A stretch of 64,000 bases of DNA. Origin: Colwellia sp. (lineage in GTDB: Bacteria > Pseudomonadota > Gammaproteobacteria > Enterobacterales > Alteromonadaceae). The notes under the pieces are model-generated. The model made no database searches. It was not told the DNA's origin and saw nothing but the letters and a program-made list of their open reading frames with translations. Location: the NCBI RefSeq assembly GCF_013214175.1, contig NZ_JABSPA010000002.1, positions 1,240,001-1,304,000 of the forward strand, written 5' to 3'. The position numbers were made by a program, and so were the translations under genes. This document shows positions 10,255 to 18,848 of the stretch, piece after piece (the stretch's first letter is position 1; each line of letters opens with the position of its first letter).

Positions 10255-10586
10255 TCATTTATTTTATCTCAATATCACTCTTAAATTACTGCTTTTTCTT
10301 CGGCGATAAAAGCTAATCGAAAATTGGGGGAGGGGGCTTTTTGATAATCGCAAAAGTGTTATAAGAAATACGTTTGCGGGTTTAGATTAGCTCAAAGAAA
10401 CGTAGAGTAAATATATTTAGCTAAAAGTAAGTATACCCCGCTGCCAAGTACATTCCTCTAGTAGTGAAACATTGCATAATCCCTTAGATAAGCTATAAAA
10501 TATATTCAACTCTTAAACTAAGTTAAGCGTGTTGAGAGCTTTTAGATAAGCTCTTTAGTAGTCATGTGAACAGGGGCTGTTTATCT

Positions 10587-11375
10587 ATGATTAATTATTT
10601 AAAACTTTGCATTTTTTCTACCTGTTTATGCCTGTTCACCTCAACGATGGCCGCTGAAAATAATGATTTAACTTCCATGGTTATTGTTACAGGTCCTTAC
10701 CCGCCAGCTATCAATGAAGCAGATGAGGATAAAGGTTACGTATCTAGACTTGTTGCCGATGCTTTTGCACTAGAAGGAATTAAGGTGAGCTTTATCTTTG
10801 TGCCCTGGGCCCGAGGCTTACGAATGGTAAGGTTGGGTCATGAAGCTTGTATTATGTATTACGGAAAAACACCCGATAGAGTTAAATATTTTATATTTAG
10901 TGAACCATTATTTGAAGAAGAGTGGCTATTTTTTCATTTAAAAAAAACACCTGTTGAATGGCAAAAGTTAACTGACTTATCTCGTTATATCATAGGGGCA
11001 ACCTTGAGCTACACTTATAGTGACGAATTTCATAAACTGGCTGACGAGCAAGAATTAAGTGTTCACTGGGTTGCCAGAGACAGACAAAACTGGCAACTAC
11101 TAATGTCAGGTAGAATTGATCTTTTTCCCAGTGTAAAAACCGGTTGGTTTCAATTGCGGGAACTTTATAGTGAAGCAGCAATAAAGCAGATTACCACCCA
11201 CCCTAAACCACTAAAATCACAGTTAAACTATTTACTCTGCTCTAAAGATCACCCCAATGCCGAGTACTTCAGAGACAAGTTTAATCAAGGCTTCGCTAAG
11301 TTAAAAAAATTGCGGTCAATCTCGTATTATATTCCTGATAGTAACGGCGAGAAGTGGCCAGTTGAAATCAATTAA
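10587..11375 (+). CDS. Periplasmic solute-binding protein, SBP_bac_3-like
   Basis: Secreted protein resembling the amino-acid type binding-protein family (family 3) that either feeds ABC transporters or acts as a stand-alone sensor partner. The ATG at 10587 is preferred because CAGGGG (10571-10576) lies at ribosome-site distance and because it gives a signal peptide ending at MAA; a GTG at 10566 would add seven residues. Family-style features are the first strand leading to TGPYPPA, the phrase VPWARGLRMV and a compact two-lobe length of 262 residues. No ABC permease or ATPase is nearby. The next genes encode a porin and a chemoreceptor, so a role in uptake or chemosensing of a shared ligand is possible but inferred. 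Confidence 0.75.
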   Translation: MINYLKLCIFSTCLCLFTSTMAAENNDLTSMVIVTGPYPPAINEADEDKGYVSRLVADAFALEGIKVSFIFVPWARGLRMVRLGHEACIMYYGKTPDRVKYFIFSEPLFEEEWLFFHLKKTPVEWQKLTDLSRYIIGATLSYTYSDEFHKLADEQELSVHWVARDRQNWQLLMSGRIDLFPSVKTGWFQLRELYSEAAIKQITTHPKPLKSQLNYLLCSKDHPNAEYFRDKFNQGFAKLKKLRSISYYIPDSNGEKWPVEIN

Positions 11376-11462
11376 TCATCTAAATTAATCAAATAAATAA
11401 CCATAAAAGCTATAAGTTTTTGGCTGGAAATAATTTTATTGCAAGGTAATTAGGTCGATATT

Positions 11463-12707
11463 ATGAAAAAATCAATAATGCTTTTACTACCCTTGTGTTT
11501 TTCTTCGGCATGTTTCTCTGCTGAGCAAGAAGAGTTGATCAACAAAGTAAAGCAACTTGAAATAGAAATACAGCAACTAAAAAAGACAGTAAATGCAGCT
11601 GATAACACTACTTCAGAAAAAAACACTGCAGATAGCAAAGCCGCTGAAAAAGAATATACTGGCATTACTTTGGGGGGAGCTGTTCGTTTTCAATATGTAT
11701 ATGAAGACTACAATGATAACAATAGCAGTCGAGGAGGCGATCTAGACTTTGATATCTTTCGCCTTGATTTAAATGGTGAAGTTGGCGGGGTGATATTATC
11801 GGCGCAATATCGCTGGTTTCAATATATGAATGTCATTCATCACGCCTGGGTTGGTTATGATTTTAACGAGCAATGGCAAGGACAAATTGGCATAACACGT
11901 GTGCCCTTTGGTAACTTAAATTATAACTCTCACAACTATTTCTTTAGTAGTAATTACTACGTTGGTTTAGAAGATGATTATGATGCAGGTATCAAGTTTA
12001 TTAGAAAAAATGAAAACCATGATTTACGGATAGCCTTTTTTTTCACCGATGAAATGGGCGGCATAGATGGTTATGTTGATAATAGAACCGATAGATATTC
12101 TTACGATATAGTTGGTGTACGTGCAAGTGATGAGGGGATTTATGATCAACCTAGCCTAGAAGCTGCTGAGCACAACACCTTCAATTTACGCTATGCTTAT
12201 CAGTTAGCTAATGTTGAGCTGGGCTTTTCTTGGCTATCAGGAGATATACGAGATGCGACATCATCGATAGGTGATCGTACCGCCTTTGCCATACACACTG
12301 ACGCGCAATTTGATCGTTGGAATGTAAAACTACAATATACAGACTACGAATACGATTTTGATAGTTACTCGCCACAAATAGCCGTTGGTGCTTATAGTTT
12401 TTATGATTCTATTCCCAGCGAAGCTAAACTTTATACCGTTAATGTTGCCTATTTAAAACCAGTCGAATTTGGTCCCATCACCTCATTAAATTTTTATAAC
12501 AACTACAACATGATGACTGATAAATCAGGCGACTTTAATAATGACACTATTATGAATGTGTTAGGGGTCGCTATTTCAGCAGGCGCACTTTATACCTATG
12601 TCGATTTAGTCAGAGCAAAAAACCAGCCTTTCGTTGGCGGCACCATGGCAGGGGATAGTGATGACTGGCAAACAAGGTTTAATATTAACTTTGGTTATTA
12701 TTTTTAA
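11463..12707 (+). CDS. Outer-membrane porin with N-terminal coiled coil
   Basis: Predicted outer-membrane beta-barrel of 414 residues. A signal peptide (about 1-20) is followed by a heptad-rich segment EEL-IN-KVKQLEIEIQQLKK (about 23-43), as in trimeric porins whose coiled coil sits in the periplasm. Alternating hydrophobic and aromatic strands and a C-terminal phenylalanine (GYYF) indicate a barrel inserted by the BAM machinery. It resembles DcaP-type or phosphate-selective-type porins, but the substrate cannot be read from the sequence. It lies 87 bases after the binding protein and 65 bases before a chemoreceptor, on the same strand. Confidence 0.78.
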   Translation: MKKSIMLLLPLCFSSACFSAEQEELINKVKQLEIEIQQLKKTVNAADNTTSEKNTADSKAAEKEYTGITLGGAVRFQYVYEDYNDNNSSRGGDLDFDIFRLDLNGEVGGVILSAQYRWFQYMNVIHHAWVGYDFNEQWQGQIGITRVPFGNLNYNSHNYFFSSNYYVGLEDDYDAGIKFIRKNENHDLRIAFFFTDEMGGIDGYVDNRTDRYSYDIVGVRASDEGIYDQPSLEAAEHNTFNLRYAYQLANVELGFSWLSGDIRDATSSIGDRTAFAIHTDAQFDRWNVKLQYTDYEYDFDSYSPQIAVGAYSFYDSIPSEAKLYTVNVAYLKPVEFGPITSLNFYNNYNMMTDKSGDFNNDTIMNVLGVAISAGALYTYVDLVRAKNQPFVGGTMAGDSDDWQTRFNINFGYYF

Positions 12708-12772
12708 AATGCTTTAAAGCTACTTTTAGGTTTTGCGAAGTTAACTTAAGTTAAGGGAAAGGTTTTAATTAT

Positions 12773-14737
12773 ATGAATATAAGAGTGAAAATACAGCTAA
12801 GTGTACTGTCGGCGGTAGTTATTCCAGGTATTGTTATTTCAGTTATATTAGCCATGTTTGTTACTGAAAAAGCTTATGAGCAATTTTATGATGTCTCTGA
12901 ACGCGAAATAAGACAAGTTGAAAATGGCATGAAAATATTCTTTAGAGGCATAGAGGATAACGTTAAGTATCTTATCAATCATCCAAAAATTATTTCGGCT
13001 AATAAAGATATCACCAGTTATAAAGCTAATGCTAGCAGCGTATTAATGACGCCAGCAAAAAATGGTGGCTTAGAGTCATCAATTTTTACCATGTTTGACA
13101 ATTTCGGTAATAGCCATGAAAACCTTGCCTATGTTTATTTTGCTAACCATGAAGGCGGTTATTTACAATGGCCTGCCGGGAATATTGGCGCTAACTATGA
13201 TCCCAGACAAAGGCCTTTTTACCAGTCAGCGCTGAATAGCCGTGGTGAAATCACTAGAACCAGTGCTTATTATTTTGCCTCAGATGATGCCTCAATCATT
13301 AGTACTGTTGCCACAGTCAGTGATGCTAATGGCAAGGTTATTGGTGTGCAAGGCATGGATGTAAGCTTAAAAGGCTTAACAGAAATTGTTAGGAAAATTA
13401 AACTGGGCGAGCAGGGTTATATTATGCTGTTACAAGATGATGGCACTATTTTAGTCGATCCCAATAATACCCAAAACACCTTCAAAAATATCAATACCTT
13501 ACCTGGAGAAGCTTTTAAGAACATAGCACAACTAAACTCAGGGCAACTCAGTATATTATTAGGTGATATCGATTATGAAGTGAATATCATCACCTCAGCA
13601 GAATTGGGATGGAAGTTTGTTGGCTTCGTGCCCAAAGATGAAATATTGATGATGAGCAATGCGATTATTACCCGAATGATGATGATTGAAATTGTTATGT
13701 TAATCATCTTTATCGTCGCTTCTTGGCAGGTGGCTAAATTGATCACTGACCCTATCATTCAAATAAAAGACAACCTGAGAGAAATTGCCTCGGGTGATGG
13801 TGATTTAACCATCAGGATTAATGTTCGCAGCAAAAATGATGAAACAGCCGAGTTAGCGTGTTCCTTTAATGATTTTGTTGAAAAAATTCGAGAGCTAGTG
13901 ATCGAGGTTAAAAGTAATGCCGATAGCGTTAACCAACTGTCTAGTCATGTAGCACAAGCAAGTGACTCTTTAGCAACGACTACCGAAGAACAAAATACTC
14001 AATCACATACTATGGCTGCGGCGTTACATGAGGTATCTACTACCTCAGCGCAAATATCAGCCACGGTAAAAGGTGCTGAAGACTTAGCAGAACATTCAAA
14101 AGTTGAAGTTATTGCTGGCGGTAAAACTATCTCTGAAGCTATCGAGTTAATGAGCAGTGTCGCCGATGATATGACCTCGCTTAAAGAGACCTTGAATAAT
14201 TTACAAACTTCCTCTGAGAAAATTAATGAAATAATTAAACTCATCACCGGTATTGCTGATCAAACCAACTTATTAGCATTAAATGCCGCCATTGAATCAG
14301 CAAGGGCTGGTGAAGCCGGTAGAGGCTTTTCTGTCGTTGCTGATGAAGTAAGAGAGTTGTCAGGTAGAACAACCAGTGCTGCTACGCAAGTTGCCGAGTT
14401 GATTCAAACAGTACAATCGCAATCGAATGAATCATATGAGCATATCACCCTGCTAAACTCAAAAATTCAAGAAAGTGTTGAAAAGGGGCAGGAGTCACTT
14501 GAATTACTGAAAAACATCACTGCCTCCAGTGAAAAAATTGCCAGTGAAACCTCCCTAGTCGCTACTTCTATTGAAGAAGAGTCGAGCGCAATTGAAGAGA
14601 TAAATCAAAATATTCAGCATATGTCGACAGCGATTGATGAAAGTACCAAAAGTATTAGTAACATCAAAGGCATCACTGACAACCTTGATAGTCAAGCTGC
14701 GCAATTACAACAAATTGTTGATAAATTTAAAACTTAA
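12773..14737 (+). CDS. Methyl-accepting chemotaxis protein, dCache type
   Basis: Transmembrane chemoreceptor of 654 residues. The first membrane segment is at about 9-30, then a long periplasmic region with a Cache-like pattern ([16 protein letters not shown]-type phrase GMDVSLKGL), a second membrane segment at about 300-320, a HAMP region with [22 protein letters not shown], and the signalling hairpin whose tip reads [21 protein letters not shown]. The latter contacts CheA and CheW. Cache domains in this arrangement usually bind small organic ligands. Its position behind a binding protein and a porin suggests a shared substrate; this is inference. Confidence 0.93.
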   Translation: MNIRVKIQLSVLSAVVIPGIVISVILAMFVTEKAYEQFYDVSEREIRQVENGMKIFFRGIEDNVKYLINHPKIISANKDITSYKANASSVLMTPAKNGGLESSIFTMFDNFGNSHENLAYVYFANHEGGYLQWPAGNIGANYDPRQRPFYQSALNSRGEITRTSAYYFASDDASIISTVATVSDANGKVIGVQGMDVSLKGLTEIVRKIKLGEQGYIMLLQDDGTILVDPNNTQNTFKNINTLPGEAFKNIAQLNSGQLSILLGDIDYEVNIITSAELGWKFVGFVPKDEILMMSNAIITRMMMIEIVMLIIFIVASWQVAKLITDPIIQIKDNLREIASGDGDLTIRINVRSKNDETAELACSFNDFVEKIRELVIEVKSNADSVNQLSSHVAQASDSLATTTEEQNTQSHTMAAALHEVSTTSAQISATVKGAEDLAEHSKVEVIAGGKTISEAIELMSSVADDMTSLKETLNNLQTSSEKINEIIKLITGIADQTNLLALNAAIESARAGEAGRGFSVVADEVRELSGRTTSAATQVAELIQTVQSQSNESYEHITLLNSKIQESVEKGQESLELLKNITASSEKIASETSLVATSIEEESSAIEEINQNIQHMSTAIDESTKSISNIKGITDNLDSQAAQLQQIVDKFKT

Positions 14738-14837
14738 AGTTAAGCCTATGCCTAAGTTTAAAGCTAAGTCTAAGCCGGAGTTGCAGAGTATCTGGGAGGA
14801 TTAACGATTTTATCGCCTTTCGAAAGGTAAAATAAGA

Positions 14838-14880
14838 AAAGCGCTGAGTGGCTTAAAACCACTCAGCGCTTTATTCTTTT
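14838..14880. terminator. Bidirectional terminator, chemoreceptor / M13 peptidase
   Basis: Perfect 14-bp stem AAAGCGCTGAGTGG (14838-14851) with CCACTCAGCGCTTT (14859-14872), flanked by an A-rich stretch on the left and TTATTCTTTT on the right. It serves both convergent genes. Confidence 0.93.
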
Positions 14881-14922
14881 AACGAGCACTTCGTTTAACT
14901 TGTGTTCAGATGAGAAATACCA

Positions 14923-16974
14923 CTACCAAATTTTAACGCGTTGACTAGGTGCTAAGTAAAGTTTATCACCTTCTTTCACATCAAAAAGCTGGTAAAATTC
15001 AGGCACGTTACGGACAACACCATTCACTCGGTACATTGCAGGTGAATGTGGATCAGTACTGATTTGATGCTTTAACGCTTTTTCGCGGTACTTTTTACTC
15101 CAGCTTTGCGCGTAGCCCAAGAAGACACGCTGCTCACCGGTAAAGTCATCAATAACCGGTGAAGTTTTATCCGCTAATGACATTTTATATGCCAGCAGTG
15201 AGATGCTTAGTCCGCCAAGGTCACCAATGTTTTCACCCAAGGTGAAAGTACCATTAACATGCACATCTTTAAGTGGCTCAAACTCATCGTATTGGGCCAC
15301 TAGCTTGTTAGTTCTGCTTTTAAACTCCGCTTTATCAGCATCTGTCCACCAGTTACGTAAGACGCCATCACCATCAAAAGCACTACCTGCATCATCGAAG
15401 CCATGGCCAATCTCATGGCCAATCACTGCGCCAATAGCACCATAATTAACAGCATCTTCAGCATTTAGGTTGAAATATGGCGGTTGCAAGATTGCCGCAG
15501 GAAATACTATTTCGTTTAGCGGTGGGTTGTAATAAGCATTAACTGTTTGTGGCGTCATAGCCCATTCATGTTTTTGTACCGGACCATTTTGTTTATCTAA
15601 ACCTTGTTGGTAAATCACTAAGGCAGAGCGTTTTAAGTTACCAAACAAGTCATCTTTTTTGATGGTTAAGGCCGAGTAATCTTTCCAAATATCTGGGTAG
15701 CCAATTTTAGGGGTAAACTTAGAGAGTTTATCTAACGCTTGTTTTTTGGTTTCAGGCGTCATCCAATCAAGATTTTCAATACTCACTTTATAAGCTTTGG
15801 TTAGGTTTGCTACTAACTCTTCCATGCGAGCTTTAGCTTGTGGTGGAAAGTGTTTTTTAACATAGACTTTGCCAACTACTTCACCAATATTTTGATTAAC
15901 TACGCTAACGCCACGGCGCCACATTGGCAATTGTGTTTTTACACCACGTAAGGTCTTGCCATAGAATTCAAAATTTTGTTGATCAAGCTCTTGGGTTAAT
16001 CGACTAGCAGTGCTATTAATCACGCCCCATTTTAAATAGACATGCCAAGTATATATCGGTGTATCCTTGATGATGTTATTCAGCGCTTTCATGTAGTCCA
16101 TTTGCGTAACGACCACGCCATCTATATCGGCAATACCCGACTGTGCTAAGAAGCCATCCCAGTTAAAATCTGGCATAAGTTGAGTTAGCTCAGCGGTAGG
16201 TATTTTATTATAAAGAGCAACCATATCGCGAGTTTGCTCTTTTTTCATATGATGACTTGCCAGTTTAGTTTCTAAGGCAAAGATATCTTTAGCAGCCGCT
16301 TTGGGATCGGCTAATCCAGCTAGGGTTAGCATTTTTTCAATATGGCTAAGGTAACTTGCTCTGAGCTCTTTTGATGTATCGTCCTCTAAGAAATAATATT
16401 CTCTATCAGGTAAACCCAAACCTGCTTGCCAGGTATATCTCATATAAGAGTTTGGGTTTTTAAAATCGACATATTGACCAAGATTAAATGGAATGGCATA
16501 ACCGAGTTTATTTGCTAAGGCAAAATGTACCGCTAATTCTTCATGATTAGTAATGCCATCTATTTGGCTAAACTCTTGGTGAATTGGGGCTAAACCAATT
16601 TTATTACGGGTATCCCAATCAATATAAGATTGATATAAATCACCGACTTTTTGCTCATTTGAGCCTTGGGGGAAATTACCGGCAGAAGCGGCTTCTATTA
16701 TCGCTTTAACATCAGTTTGAGACTGCTCGTGCACTATAGTGCCTATGCCATAAGATGATTTGTCGGCTGGGATTTCAGTTTTCTTTAGCCAATTGCCATT
16801 AGCGTAAAGGTTAAAGTCATCACCAGGTTTTACCGTGGCATCGATGGAGGAAATATCTAAACCAGAAATGAGCACTGGGCTGCTATTGTCATCATTTGCT
16901 GCAGTTAAATTATTACTGTTATTACAGCCCATTAATCCTATAAGTACCGTTAAAGATACTAATGTCTTTTTCAT
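14923..16974 (-). CDS. M13-family zinc metallopeptidase lipoprotein (PepO / neprilysin type)
   Basis: Oligopeptide-cleaving endopeptidase of 683 residues, the usual size for M13. The N-terminus is a lipoprotein signal with LMGC at residues 14-17, so it is probably anchored in the outer membrane. The zinc site is HEIGH (H520, E521, H524) with third ligand E581 in GENIGD, and D585 follows as expected. The substrate-binding phrase NAYYNP and the C-terminal CXXW-like ending are replaced here by VKIW, a common variant. It is monocistronic and convergent with the chemoreceptor. The 213 bases upstream contain several GTTAAC palindromes but no clear promoter was picked. Confidence 0.95.
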   Translation of the reverse strand: MKKTLVSLTVLIGLMGCNNSNNLTAANDDNSSPVLISGLDISSIDATVKPGDDFNLYANGNWLKKTEIPADKSSYGIGTIVHEQSQTDVKAIIEAASAGNFPQGSNEQKVGDLYQSYIDWDTRNKIGLAPIHQEFSQIDGITNHEELAVHFALANKLGYAIPFNLGQYVDFKNPNSYMRYTWQAGLGLPDREYYFLEDDTSKELRASYLSHIEKMLTLAGLADPKAAAKDIFALETKLASHHMKKEQTRDMVALYNKIPTAELTQLMPDFNWDGFLAQSGIADIDGVVVTQMDYMKALNNIIKDTPIYTWHVYLKWGVINSTASRLTQELDQQNFEFYGKTLRGVKTQLPMWRRGVSVVNQNIGEVVGKVYVKKHFPPQAKARMEELVANLTKAYKVSIENLDWMTPETKKQALDKLSKFTPKIGYPDIWKDYSALTIKKDDLFGNLKRSALVIYQQGLDKQNGPVQKHEWAMTPQTVNAYYNPPLNEIVFPAAILQPPYFNLNAEDAVNYGAIGAVIGHEIGHGFDDAGSAFDGDGVLRNWWTDADKAEFKSRTNKLVAQYDEFEPLKDVHVNGTFTLGENIGDLGGLSISLLAYKMSLADKTSPVIDDFTGEQRVFLGYAQSWSKKYREKALKHQISTDPHSPAMYRVNGVVRNVPEFYQLFDVKEGDKLYLAPSQRVKIW

Positions 16975-17187
16975 CGTAACGTCCTTTTTGTATTATTATT
17001 GCCTGTTGATTTATCACTAGTTGAGCAGTCGCTTTTTGAACTATCTGATATGGATAGATAAAAGTTAACACTGGTGTAGTTATGTTAACTATTAATTAAC
17101 AATATATCCGTTAACAACATATCAGCAAACGCAAGTCGTCGCAATTCCGTACCGGGTCATGGAAAATAAGTGGAGCGTAAGTGAAGG

Positions 17188-17958
17188 CTAAATGCCAGTT
17201 ATCTGTTTTGCTAATGTAGGTTTATTTCGCTTTGTGATCTGTTCGGCTATTTGCGCTCTTAATGCTGTAGGTTTGTTCTGACTTAACTTAAAGCGACCTT
17301 CAATACGGCTAATGGTGAAGGTAAAAACAGTAATCGATTTTAGCATGTGTTCAATAGCATGGCTTGGCGCTGAAGCAAGTGACCAAGCAACTTGCGTATT
17401 CGGTGATGTTAGTTTTTGTTGCACTTTAACTTGTTCAAAATGATCACTGCTGATCAGCATATGCTGGTATTTTTCATCAAGGTTAGTCACCTCCGTAACT
17501 TGACCACTAACATGTACTTTTGCGTAGTTCCACGTGGGAACTTTTTGCATTGAACTATGTTCAGCACTGACATCATTAGGGGAAATATAATCATCTTCAC
17601 CGTGAAAGATTAGGGTGATATTTTTTTTGCCTTCAGCATTATCTTTATAGTCACTGTTAGCAACAGCTTTAAGGTGTTGTGCTAAGGGATGCTGATTACT
17701 AACATGCGCCATTAACTGATGACCTATCAACCGATTACTATCACTTTTACTTTCACTCTGGTTTTCGTTAATCCTAACTATTGTGTTGTCGGTAAAGTGA
17801 AAGGGAATGTGGCTAATATCTAGTTCATTATTGTTATCAAAAAAGAGTAATGTCGCTAATGGACTTTGCTCGATAACTTCAAGCATAGCGATCGGCTTTG
17901 TATTAATGAAATGCTCAGCGGGATACTCTGGTTCCGAGTGTGTTTTAACTTGGTACAT
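17188..17958 (-). CDS. PaiB-family FMN-binding protein
   Basis: Split-barrel protein of the PaiB family, named for a Bacillus negative regulator of sporulation and protease genes; many members bind FMN. Family hallmarks are the conserved VPTWNYAKVHVSG and, near the C-terminus, IEGRFKLSQNK. Length 256 is slightly above the usual 210-ish because of a polar insert around 70-120. The ATG at 17958 overlaps the end of a 45-codon chimeric ORF by 14 bases (ATG...TAA), so translation is probably coupled to upstream reading. PaiB, GNAT and MocR genes occurring together is a familiar arrangement. Confidence 0.88.
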   Translation of the reverse strand: MYQVKTHSEPEYPAEHFINTKPIAMLEVIEQSPLATLLFFDNNNELDISHIPFHFTDNTIVRINENQSESKSDSNRLIGHQLMAHVSNQHPLAQHLKAVANSDYKDNAEGKKNITLIFHGEDDYISPNDVSAEHSSMQKVPTWNYAKVHVSGQVTEVTNLDEKYQHMLISSDHFEQVKVQQKLTSPNTQVAWSLASAPSHAIEHMLKSITVFTFTISRIEGRFKLSQNKPTALRAQIAEQITKRNKPTLAKQITGI

Positions 17959-18082
17959 GTATAAACACCTCTGCTTTTTTGCTGTTCATAGTATTTCCTG
18001 TTGACAGTAGTTGCTGTTTTACCTGCGGCCAGTCTTCATCAATGATGCTAAAGAGCGTAGGGTATTCATTAACTTGGCACAT
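17945..18082 (-). CDS. 45-codon chimeric ORF made by tandem duplication
   Basis: Begins with ATG at 18082 inside the last codons of the GNAT gene and ends at the TAA at 17945 inside paiB. Its first residues MCQV match the start of PaiB (MYQV), then from residue 10 it continues with LFSIIDEDWPQVKQQLL, almost identical to the GNAT C-terminus, and ends HVPS like GNAT. Both ends use the same 14-base start/stop overlap. It is a by-product of duplicating the GNAT-paiB junction. It keeps the reading continuous from GNAT to paiB; whether the peptide is stable or useful is unknown. Confidence 0.55.
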   Translation of the reverse strand: MCQVNEYPTLFSIIDEDWPQVKQQLLSTGNTMNSKKAEVFIHVPS

Positions 18083-18164
18083 GCATAAACTCCTCTTGGC
18101 TTTTTCCTGTAGCTAATAGTTGTTGTTTTACCTGCAGCCAGTCTTCATCGATGATGCTAAAGAG
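17945..18164. repeat. Diverged tandem duplication of the GNAT 3' end
   Basis: Copy A (17945-18055) and copy B (18069-18164) share long runs such as GATGATGCTAAAGAG-type sequence and TTTTACCTGC, with scattered substitutions and about 15 extra bases in copy A. Copy B is the true end of the GNAT gene. The spacer between them carries the few codons that came from the start of paiB. Confidence 0.8.
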
Positions 18165-18764
18165 TGCCGTATTTCTATAGTCGCCATTAGGAGCACGGCG
18201 ATGCTTTCTTAAAATCCCTTCGAACTGACCACCAATTCGCGTTATAGCATTACGTGATTGCTGGTTATTTTCGTGCGTACATATTTCTACCCGAACCATT
18301 TTTAACTGCTCAAAAGCATGTTTTAACATTAAGTACTTGGCATGGGAGTTAACATGGCTGCGTTGAAAATCAGGGGTGATAAAGGTGTGGCCTAGTTCAA
18401 TGGTTTTATCATTGTCGTTGTAACGAAACAGTCTAGTTGAGCCGATAACGGTATCACTTTCTTTCTCACTTACTTTATTAATGATGACAAAAGCAAGCTC
18501 TAGCCCTTGGTCCATTTTTTTGATGGCTTCTGCTAGCCAAGGCTTAGCAATCTCTTGGCTTTGACAGCGGTTGATGGGCATGTGTTGCCAAACTTGCGGG
18601 TAATTACCTGCTAAGCAATACCCTTCAAGGTGCTGCATTGTCAGGGGTACTAATTTTATTAAGCGGGTTTCTAATGTTATCGCCTTAAGAGGTAATGGTT
18701 TAATAGGACAAGATTTAATAAGGAAATCTTTTAACGCTGGGTTTTTTAACATAAGTTGCTGCAT
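18069..18764 (-). CDS. GNAT acetyltransferase, RimJ/RimL-like
   Basis: Cytoplasmic acetyl-CoA-dependent N-acetyltransferase of the Acetyltransf_3 type (231 residues). The fold is indicated by LETRLIKLVPLTMQHLEG at the start, the central ELGHTFITPDFQRSHVNSHAK pattern where acetyl-CoA binds, and RVEICTHENNQQSRNAITRIGGQFEG toward the end. The substrate could be a protein N-terminus, an amino acid or a small amine. It is first in a run with the chimeric ORF and paiB, divergent from a MocR regulator that may control it. A 96-base portion of its 3' end has been duplicated downstream. Confidence 0.85.
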   Translation of the reverse strand: MQQLMLKNPALKDFLIKSCPIKPLPLKAITLETRLIKLVPLTMQHLEGYCLAGNYPQVWQHMPINRCQSQEIAKPWLAEAIKKMDQGLELAFVIINKVSEKESDTVIGSTRLFRYNDNDKTIELGHTFITPDFQRSHVNSHAKYLMLKHAFEQLKMVRVEICTHENNQQSRNAITRIGGQFEGILRKHRRAPNGDYRNTALFSIIDEDWLQVKQQLLATGKSQEEFMHVPS

Positions 18765-18817
18765 AAATTGGCTGGTTAGTGGTTGTTATTATGATTGTCT
18801 TTGGTATAACTACTACA

Positions 18818-18848
18818 ACCAGATTTGTATAAGTTGATAGACCAGATT
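18818..18848. promoter_or_regulatory. Direct repeats ACCAGATT, candidate MocR operator
   Basis: ACCAGATT occurs at 18818-18825 and again at 18841-18848, 23 bases apart on the same face of the helix. The site lies in the 82-base divergent region between the GNAT gene and the MocR gene and overlaps the latter's likely start. MocR-type regulators typically bind direct repeats. Confidence 0.45.

Noticed and set aside
11428-11462. Sigma-54 promoter before the porin gene (TTGGCTGG ... TTGCAAGG)
   Set aside because: GG to GC distance is 13 or 17 bases, not 10.
17021-17120. GTTAAC-rich stretch upstream of the M13 peptidase as an operator
   Set aside because: The repeats are irregularly spaced and expected in AT-rich sequence, so no regulator could be proposed.
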